From Erodium maritimum (taxonomy: Eukaryota; Streptophyta; Magnoliopsida; Geraniales; Geraniaceae), in assembly GCA_963921825.1 (NCBI GenBank), contig OY997589.1, positions 74,756,523-74,820,522 on the forward strand: a DNA stretch of 64,000 nt, written 5' to 3'. Positions 55,943-64,000 of the stretch are shown here, in pieces (the stretch's first letter is position 1; every line of letters starts with the position of its first letter). The notes beneath the pieces are model-generated. The model worked only from the letters and a program-made list of their open reading frames with translations, did no database searches and was not told the DNA's origin. Position numbers and translations under genes: made by a program.

Positions 55943-57355
55943 GCCGAGTCAGGCTGACAACTACACGACACAGGCTCTTAGATATTTCCGCAGGCTGGGC
56001 ACACCAGTCTTCTTCGGGGAGTCAGACCCCGAGGCAGTTGAGAGATGGCTGGAGCGGATCACCCGAAACTTAGATACATCGAGAGTATCGGATGGTCACC
56101 TAAGGGTATCTTTTGCGACATTTCAGCTAGAGGGGGAGGCGTACCACTGGTGCCAGCATGTGCAGACCAGGGTTGGAGATGACTTCCAAATGTTTGGCGA
56201 ACTGTTCCTGGAGCAGTACTTCCCTAGATCAGTCCGAGATGACCGACTCCAGCAGTTCCTGGAGCTGCGACAGCGAGGGATGTCTGTATCGGAGTATGAG
56301 GCGAGGTTAACATCCTTGTCTCGTTTCGCACCAGAGATGGTACAGACCGAGGAGAGCCGCTGCAGGCGATTTGAGAGAGGACTCATCCCGTCTATCGCGG
56401 ATCGAGTCATTACCTTCAGGATGGAGGAGTACTCTATACTAGTGGACCAGGCACTAGCAGTAGAGAGGCACTTTCGAGAGACCGTTAGGGCGTGGGAGAT
56501 CAGGCCGAGGCCGAGTGGCTTCCTGAGGCCGTCCGAGGGACGGGATCCGAGGAGGCAGAGGACCTCAGGATCTTTTCAGCCACAGCTCCTGTCTGGTGGT
56601 ATGCGCCGAGTCGGAGCAGTATCGTCAGTTGGACCTACCCCGGTAGCGCAATTGTGCCCCTTGTGCAGGCAGCTGGGCCACCTAGCCCGAGACTGCCCGT
56701 GGAGAAGCGGACCTACAGATTGTCAGAATGATTGTCCGCCGAGGTTCGTGGAGAGACCGCGTGCTGATGAGAAGACGTGCTACCAGTGCGACCGACAGGG
56801 ACACCTCTCCTTCGCGTGTCCTGACCGAGTTGGAGGAGCGCCAGCGCCGAGACTTCAGCAGGCGCAGCCTCGCCAGGCACCATATGTCCGCCCGCGTTAG
56901 ACCCAGACTCCGAGAGCCCCACGCCAGGCGGCGATCGCACCAGCTCAGAGACATCAGCAGAGGGTCCCACAACAGATGATCCTTCCACCACCCCTGAGAG
57001 GAGGACCTCAGGCTCAGCAGGGTCGGGTGTATGCCGTCACTGGCTCGCGAGCAGAGGGACGCCACTCCGGTCATGAGACCACTCAGGGTACGTGCTTGCT
57101 TTATAATTCCTGGGCGTCTTTCTTATTTGATACTAGGGATTCACATTCTTTCATCTCTTCTACTTTTGCTGATCTATTGGGGTTGAGGGTAGAGACGTTG
57201 AGTCAACCTTTATGTCTTGATACCCCGGTTACGGGAGATGTGGTCCTGAGTACTGTATGTCGTAGCTGTGAGATTCGAGTGGCTGATTGCCCTTTTTATG
57301 GTGACTTGCTTGTGTTGGACATGGCTGCTTTTGACGTGATCTTGGGGATGGACTG
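55943..57355 (+). pseudogene. Gypsy gag C-terminal piece and protease start, cut by an LTR
   Basis: It continues the gag of 47163-47482 in phase. The retrotransposon gag domain is clear (FFGESDPEAVERWLERI, ATFQLEGEAYHWCQ, LFLEQYFPRSVRDD), followed by two CCHC knuckles, CPLCRQLGHLARDC and CYQCDRQGHLSFAC. A TAG at 56898-56900 interrupts, then the same frame continues through RVYAVTGS into a protease-like domain whose active site reads FDTRDSHSFIS instead of D(S/T)GA-SHSFIS, and into AAFDVILGMD, where the - strand LTR at 57356 cuts it. Reverse transcriptase, RNase H and integrase are not in the window. Confidence 0.88.
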
Positions 57356-60300
57356 TGTCACGCCCCAAATCCGGTTTTGGCCGGACTCGAGACGTGACCT
57401 GAAATAATCGAGATAAAAGTAGTAAACTGTAATAAATTCTTTTAAAGCCGAAAGCGAGTCCAAATTATTTCTCAATAATTCAATCCAAAATTCAGATATA
57501 ATGTCAAAACTTGACAAGTAACATAAGGTAAATAAAGTTCAACAATGTGGACCATCACATCTCTAATACAACCCTCAAAACATCCGGAAGCTCCCGAGCC
57601 TCGAATTCCCCAGATCTCAAGTACACCTGTACACACAACAAATAGACAAATAGGGGTGAGCTTACGCTCAGTAGGGAAAATCGTATACAACTTTAACCTC
57701 CAAGTTTAACAATAACACTACTTTAGTTCGATGTCACAAAGTGCTTAAAACCTTTAGACCAAAAGATAAAATAAACAAATAAAAAGAAACGATAACAATA
57801 GCGCATTCTCAAGGATAACAATAACTTCCCAGAGAACAAATAGAGAACATTATAATAAAATAGAAAATCATCACAACTGGAAACGAGTAAACACTATTAA
57901 TCAATGAAAAAGCTATGGAATCAGTGTAATGAAATAGTATCGCTTTTTCAACGATAACAGTAACTTAAAAGATTCCATAAAAATACTATAACGAATCATA
58001 ACTCATTAAAATAGGAGCAATTAATATCACGCCAACCACTCGCTTTCTCAAGCCTCCGATCCATGGGTAGATTCTGGGATCACATCGGTTCCCATATTCC
58101 GATCCACCAGAGTATCCATATCATATCAGATTTTCCCTCGGTCCAGAGGAAGCACATACATCGGGGCACCGGAAACCATCCCATAGGGACACTCATCGTC
58201 GGGATTCTCGGAAATGCCTCCAAATGACCATGTGTCATAGGGAACCAAGGTAGTGCTCCCGTAGGACGCATACACTTGGGTGAAGCCACAGTAACCATTA
58301 CTTACATAGTAATCCAACCAACTGTCCCGAGAAGTCCATCTCCAATAACCAATGCCCTCAGGCTCCAAGAATCAATGCCCCGTAGGTTCCAATAACCAAT
58401 GCCCTCCGGCTCCAATCATTCCCACACCGGACTCCTCAACGGTGTGGGTGACATACCCAATCACCATTAATCATTTCTCTTCCTACACCGGACTCCTCAA
58501 CGGTGTAGGTACCATAGCGTATCCACAATAATCATTATCTCATCCTACACCGGACTCCTCAACGGTGTAGGTACCAAACCGAACAATCAAATATCTCAAG
58601 AACATGAATAAGGGAAAGCACACTATAACATATCCATCAATCAATGCTTATCGAAACACACCTTCACCATAACACACCAAAGACAATCATTTACTCCTTC
58701 CACTTACCGTATACTTACCTGTCACGAACCATCGGTCCATCGATCACCTGATCGTGCCCCTTTGGCACAATCAGTCATACTCGATCATCCGTTCAAACAA
58801 GCAATTAATCACTACTCAATCAATCAATCAATCAACCAATCATTCAAGCATTCAAGTTCAATCATTCAAACATTCAAGCATGCGTTCGATCTAGTTTCAA
58901 TAGACTCTTGATTATCCTAATAACTAGCAACCAAGCATGTGAACCTAGCACAACAACTAATCTGAGAGCTCATCACGACCTCTCTACCAGTAAATCAATT
59001 CCCAAGTATTGAAAGCGAGTTACACTAGTTATTCTCATCCTAAGCATGCATTCTAGACACATCCGGTTATTAGTAATTGAAAGACGATTATTCTAGTTAT
59101 TCGCATCCTATATGCAACTCTAGGACCTTTCCGATTTTATTAACCTAACATGCGTTCTAGTATAGAAATACTCGAGTAGTTAGGATTTCCCCTACCTTGT
59201 GGTCTTCCTCTAATAATACTCTGATGAAAAGCTCGAGTGGCTTCTCCTCCGTTCTTCACACGGGTCCCGGAGTGGTCTTCGTCCTTCTAGCTCTGTTCCA
59301 AGCCCTTGTTCTCGGGCGAAGTCCCGTCTAGGTTTGACAAATAAAACGTCCAATCAAAACCAGTAATTGTCCAAAGGTCCACTGATTTATCCAAAATTGT
59401 CTTTTAAATTCTCACCTTGAAATAATTTAATCAGTTAATTAATCTGATTTTAAAAAAAATAATTTTATTAAAGCTGGGTTGACCCGGATCCGACCCGGAT
59501 CCAAGCCCAAACCCGAGTTCAGACCCGACCCGGTCCGAATCCAGACCCACTGTCGAGCCTGGCCTGGCCCGCGAGGTGTATAGGCCCCAAGCCCGTCTTC
59601 TTTGTCGTCCGTCCCGAGGCCTGTGTGTGTGGCCCGAGTCACCCGGCCCAATGTCTCTTCCAAGCCCAAAGCCCACAGCCTCTACCCCGAGCTCGTTCAA
59701 CTCCGGTGAGCTTCGCCTGTTCCGGCCACCGTCTCCTGCGACGACAACACCCAGAACTCGCGCGACGAGCCGGCGGAGCTAAGGAAAAGGACGGCGGAGT
59801 TCGGCTGTGGTTAGACGAGGACTAGGGCGTCAGGTACGGCGTCAGGAATCGAGCTTCGCTCAGATCTAGGGCTCGAGACATCACCGACGTCGGTTCTGTC
59901 AGCAACTGCTCGTATCGAGCTCAAAAAGGTGCAGATCCGGTCGATACAAGGTCGGGGAAGTAGAACACAGGCGAGGGAAAGCTCGATTTAAGCCCGGAAG
60001 GGCGAACCCGAAGGGAAAGGTTGCCGGCGATACTCTCCGTCCGCGCGCGAGCTCGGCTTGCGGACGGCGATGAAGCCTCAGGTGAACGCGACCGAGAGGA
60101 TGGAGACGAGGGTGAGGGTGAGGTAGAAGAAGGAGAAGAAAGGGGAGGAGCTCCGGCGATAGTTCGCGAAGGAGACGCCGGCGAGAGCTCGAGGTTGAAG
60201 AGAGAGAGAGGCTTCGTGCCTCGGGTTTCTTGTGTGATTTCTGAGAAGTCGAGACGGCGCTGGAGGTTATAGTGCGTGCTAGGGTTTGGGAGTGGACTGG

Positions 60301-60480
60301 GTGCGGTTTGGGCCTGTGCTGGTCCGGCCCAAACTCGATCCTGCCTGGTCCAACAGTCCTAACTCATCCCAAAATCCTTCTTTTTTTTTATTTCGAACCT
60401 CAAATTCCACTCGTTGCAAAACTCTACCCCACGTTTCAACTTTCCAATTATTGCCCTTTAGAATTAAGTGGGGTTTTACA
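57356..60480 (-). repeat. 3' LTR (copy D) of a - strand gypsy element
   Basis: On the + strand it starts TGTCACGCCCCAAATCC, abutting the interrupted protease frame, and ends GGGGTTTTACA at 60480, followed by GTCTACCCCCCTT (a polypurine tract on the - strand). 3125 bp. It shares the LTR end and the CCTACTGAGCGTAAGCTCACC block (about 57655-57680) and a TGTGTACAG acceptor-like end (about 57625) with copies A-C, but its 5' half differs. The 5-bp left flank is GACTG; the partner lies outside the window. Confidence 0.88.
58421..58571. repeat. Three hairpin modules in LTR copy D
   Basis: 58421-58448 (CCCACACCG/CGGTGTGGG), 58482-58509 and 58544-58571 (both CCTACACCG/CGGTGTAGG), each with the 10-nt loop GACTCCTCAA and a spacing of about 61-62 bp. 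The first shows a paired stem change relative to the others. Confidence 0.95.
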
Positions 60481-61990
60481 GTCTACCCCCCTTAAAAGAA
60501 TTTCGTCCTCGAAATTTAAAACGCATGCGCTCCTCCTGATCCTATCTCAGGGAACGTCCTGCTCACGACTCACAAGCGAGAGATCCGCGGTGTACTCCCG
60601 CTGTTTGGGAAACACGCGAAAGCTGCTAGGCAGCGACTCTAGTCTTGCCTAAAGATCTTAAAATGTTCGATAAGCTGCGGGGCCAACTTGCCTCCGACGC
60701 GGTCGAACCGCTAAAAGTCCTTCTTAGGCTCACTTTCAGAAATACGCGCTCACCGACTGTAAACTCCAGAGGTCTGCGCCTTCTATCTGCATAACTCTTT
60801 TGCCTGCTCTGCACGGTCTTTAACCGTTTCCGATTTTACGTACAAACATTTAATCATACTTCACTAGATCACGCTAATTTCTCAGACGCCATACTTTGCG
60901 AGAAAAACAGTCTTCCTCAACAATTCGCAATCCAACGCGAATTGTCACCCTTAGCGGTGCAAAACCGCCTTACCCAAAACTTCACGAAAACACGTGCAAC
61001 GTTTCACCGACTCAAGAATACCGAGTAACAACACAAGTCGAGAAACATCTAAACACTTAAGAAAACTAAGGTGAGGATCTCGATATCCCACACCGGAAGT
61101 TCCGTCGTCAACGGTATTCGGCTGGAAATCTTACAAGTCAAACAAAGTAGGAACCACACACAAACGTAACTCAACCAAATTCTCCTTAGTGATCGCCACG
61201 GGATTAACCCCAACAGAACTCAAACACTAACAGGTCACACCTGGTAAAACCTTTCAAGATTCTCGACCTGATAATGATTCAACCAATCATCAAGTATCAA
61301 GATTCTAGAATAAGGACAAACTAACAAATCTCAACTACGGTCGATCACGAAAGTTAACCAACTTGCTATAATTCTCTTACCGCCGATACCAGTTCACACT
61401 TCTGACAAAACCATCTTACAAGTCGCTTCGTATAAGTCATTGTATCTGCGAGACAGCGGCTCTCAAACCTGGTGCACGGTTCCGTACCACCACGAACTCT
61501 ACCAACATCTTGTCGGACGAACGACGCACAACAACAAGAACGGTGGAACCTCGCACTGGCACTATAGCCGAAAGTAGGCGTCCTTCAAGACACCAAAATG
61601 AACGTATAATAATCACACTCGACAGCGAAACACAAACCAAGATGTATCAATAAAGTTTATCCCGATCGGTGGTAATCCTTATACTGCTGACACTCGTTCA
61701 CGAGCTGTCGATCAAAACACTTATAGTCAAGTCCACCCAAGTCACCCCATAAGGAGTAATCATCATGCACTGAGATCTCGATAATTTGAACAGTTCAGAA
61801 ACCAGCGCGGTTCCATCCATAGTTCCTCGAACAACTCAAAACCAACAATGATTAACCCTTAACTTTCCATGTGTCCATGCATGGCACAAAATCCGACCTA
61901 CCACACACGCTTCGTTCGGTGCCATCTTGTTATTGGCCTGAAAGCTTGTGGTAGTCGTCCTCGGCCATCTTTTGCCGGGTTTCAACGTGA
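60481..61990 (-). pseudogene. Gypsy pol 3' end: integrase C-terminus remnant
   Basis: The - strand frame 60814-60626 carries the typical post-integrase segment SRQKSYADRRRRPLEFTVG followed by ERVFLKVS. At about 61960-61880 the - strand shows the MAP(N/Y)EA block also found at position 50 of the window. Between and after these the frame is lost. The segment next to the LTR is the conserved AATTTCGAGGACGAAATTC plus polypurine tract. Confidence 0.75.
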
Positions 61991-62857
61991 GGTGCCCTCA
62001 CTTCTATGGCGTAACCTTATGGTTATTCTTAGTCCTCGCGGGACGTTTGGCGTTCGTTCTTCTCTTGCTGGCAAAGGTACACCTTGGTACCCGGTTCTCG
62101 TTTTCCGTATTCTTCTCTGCTGGGAAAGTTGTCTGAACTACTCTCGATGTTATTCGCCTGTTCCGCGTGAACTGGCGGAAAACCGTTTAGTCCCTCCGGG
62201 ACGAACGTAGGGAGCACATTCTAATCCTATCTCTTAAGTACGACACACACTTGTGCAGCTTTTTGCTCGTTAAACGGGATTTTGAAACAAAATCGCCTTG
62301 AAGGTTCGAATCTTATGACCTAAACCTTCTAGCGGAGGTAGAAGAAACTGGAGATTACTACTCCTGTAGGTTATGGGCCCACCACGCTTCCGCTGCGCTA
62401 CTCTGATCTTATCATTGCTTGGTCATCTCTGGTGACCGGTCGGACCGTTTACTGGTCAAGGCTGCAGCCTTTCACTGCTCGGGCATTCGCGGTCGATAGC
62501 GTTCGACGAACGTCTGATGTTTCACCAGTCGGTTCTTAAAACTCGATTCTCACCATCGAAGAAGGAAAAGAGCTTCTCGTACTACTAGGTCTGTTACTCG
62601 TCTTTCAAACCCAAACTGGCGTTTGTTGGTACTATCGCACCTCTGGTCGGTGTGTTTAAGATACGGGTGGCTTACCAGTTTGAAACTCGATCCAACAGAA
62701 AATAATCACGAAAACAATACGACCAAGTGTAAAGCTCAAGTGTTAGTAAACACAATCCACAATGTACATCGTAAACGGGAACTCTAAGCGATCTCGGGAT
62801 CGGTATCAAGTCCCTCAGCTCGGGGCCCGGCAATCGCGTATGCTCGGCCCTGCTGAA
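61991..62857. other. Deleted middle of the - strand gypsy element
   Basis: Only about 870 bp separates integrase debris from gag debris, so protease, reverse transcriptase and RNase H are largely gone. No recognisable motif remains. Confidence 0.5.
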
Positions 62858-63933
62858 TCAGGAGTCCTCTTCTCGGTGGTGGTGGAAGAATCTGCTGCTG
62901 CGATAGCATGTCCTCTTATCAGCCCTCGTAGGCCGACCTACCGGACGGTTTGTGGATCCAATGCTCCATGGGCAGTCCCGGCCCAGATGTCCACACTGTT
63001 TGCACGAAGGACAAAACTGTGCCACCGGGGCAGATCCAACCGACGCTACTGCCCCAACCCGTCGTGTCCCATTGGACTGGGTCCGTGGTTGAAATAATCC
63101 TGAGGTCATATGCCTCTTATTATTGCGACTCCTTGAAGACCTTAGGAAGTCACTCGGCCTCGGCCTGGTCCTTCGCGCTCTAGCGGTCTCCCGAAGATGC
63201 TTCTTAATCCTCATCCTGAAGGTAATAACTCGATCCTTGACAAACGGGGTGAGTCCTATCTCGAACGCCTGTGGCGGCTCTCCTCGGTTTGCACCCTCTC
63301 GGCGCGAAGCGGTACAGGAACGTGAACCTCGCCTCATACTTAGAGACGGTTATCCCTCTCTACTGCATATCCAACAACTACTGGTGTTGGTCCTCTCGAA
63401 CGGATCGAGGGAAAGATACTGTTCCAGGGACAATCTAATGAACAGCTAAAAGTCACCTCCAACCCTGATCTGCACATGCTGCCACCAGTATCATGCTTCT
63501 CTCTCAAGCTGAACGGTCGCGAAAAACATTCTCAGATGACCAACCGAATACTCTCGAATTAACAAGGTTGCGGGTAATGCACTCCAACCTCACTACAGCT
63601 GCCTCGGGGTCTGAACTCCCGGGATTGATTGGCGTACTCAAACTACAACAATTTTTGAGAGCCGGGCCGTGTTGCTGTGCATCTGTCCTGGCCTTCCGAT
63701 AGTAACGGCGTCGGCCGTAGGCACAGACTCTGGTGCCGGTACTGCAGTCTCATGCTGAGCGCTGCAGGTATTGCGCGAACCACCTTATCCATAGGGGTCG
63801 CCTGTGGAGGCCGCACCCTGGCGCTCGCTATCTCTGCCAGACTAACGGCTGGTGTCTGGCTCTGCCCCATAGCGGGGCGATTCCTGGTCCCGCCCGGACG
63901 GTAAACACGGGACATCTCGTGCGCTCGTTGCAT
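62858..63933 (-). pseudogene. Gypsy gag remnant, - strand
   Basis: 63933-63643 gives the gag N-terminus (SRVYRPGGTRNRPAMGQ and MDKVVRAIPAALS), parallel to the + strand gag at 47163. After a gap, 63337-62858 gives the C-terminal part (FEIGLTPFVKDRVITFRM, RRVGAVASVGSAPVAQ) with one intact CCHC knuckle, CPSCKQCGHLGRDC, and a second that is broken after TCYRSS. The central gag domain between them is not open. The 5' LTR lies beyond the window. Confidence 0.8.
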
Positions 63934-64000
63934 TTAAAACGTAAGTACTCATAACTCAATTTAACTCAAGTGGTTCGATTTATCATAAAAGGGAGGTTCT

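Noticed and set aside
57356-60480. Solo LTR interpretation of copy D
   Set aside because: A polypurine tract and integrase/gag debris continue to its right on the - strand, so it is the 3' LTR of an element that leaves the window.
62762-63702. + strand ORFs at the right end
   Set aside because: They overlap the - strand gypsy gag, whose knuckle and N-terminal motifs fix the real coding strand.

Overview
The window is nuclear DNA from a flowering plant, most likely a eudicot. The evidence is short exons split by GT-AG introns, AATAAA-type poly(A) signals, plant-specific families (MAP65, a plant ANTH clathrin-adaptor type, Harbinger transposase, plant Ty1/copia and Ty3/gypsy with initiator-Met tRNA primer sites, hAT, Mutator-like elements) and no operon-like organisation. 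It is repeat-dominated: about 85 percent can be assigned to transposable elements or their debris, and three host genes remain. I cannot name the species.

Host genes: (1) a MAP65 microtubule cross-linker, + strand, 4622-8898, 11 coding exons and 594 codons, with two foldback MITEs in introns and an extra 3'UTR intron; (2) a three-exon, 200-residue protein of unknown function, - strand, 19308-18456; (3) an intronless 1061-codon gene, + strand, 33685-36870, with an N-terminal ANTH domain followed by about 670 residues of a 20-residue tandem repeat. Gene 3 is the most unusual object in the window.

Layout. 1-1386: 3' end and start of the 3' LTR of a decayed + strand gypsy element. 1464-3682: Mutator-like element with 9-bp target duplication and a decayed RRM gene. 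4.0-9.3 kb: MAP65. 9.48-18 kb: Harbinger ORF1 debris split by a gypsy solo LTR (9830-16349), which itself holds a hAT-like element and an inverted solo LTR of the same family; all three insertions have recognisable target duplications. 18.4-19.4 kb: the unknown gene. 20.4-21.5 kb: more Harbinger debris. 21.9-27.5 kb: a copia element in the tandem arrangement LTR-internal-LTR-partial internal. 28.6-29.2 kb: hAT transposase remnant. 29.7-30.6 kb: short LINE-like insertion. 30.6-32.7 kb: Harbinger element with a largely intact transposase. 33.7-36.9 kb: ANTH-repeat gene. 37.3-39.5 kb: LINE-like insertion with ORF1 only. 41.5-57.4 kb: + strand gypsy element whose LTR contains a copia solo LTR and whose gag is split by an 8.45-kb copia element with nearly identical LTRs. 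57.4-64.0 kb: - strand gypsy LTR and internal remnant, running off the window.

The gypsy LTRs share features that ordinary annotation does not explain: a conserved splice donor and acceptor, a 35-bp-period palindromic array whose sequence differs between copies, and short hairpins whose stems change in a compensatory way between copies. The three host genes have no evident functional link to each other. All calls come from reading sequence; no alignments or database searches were run.
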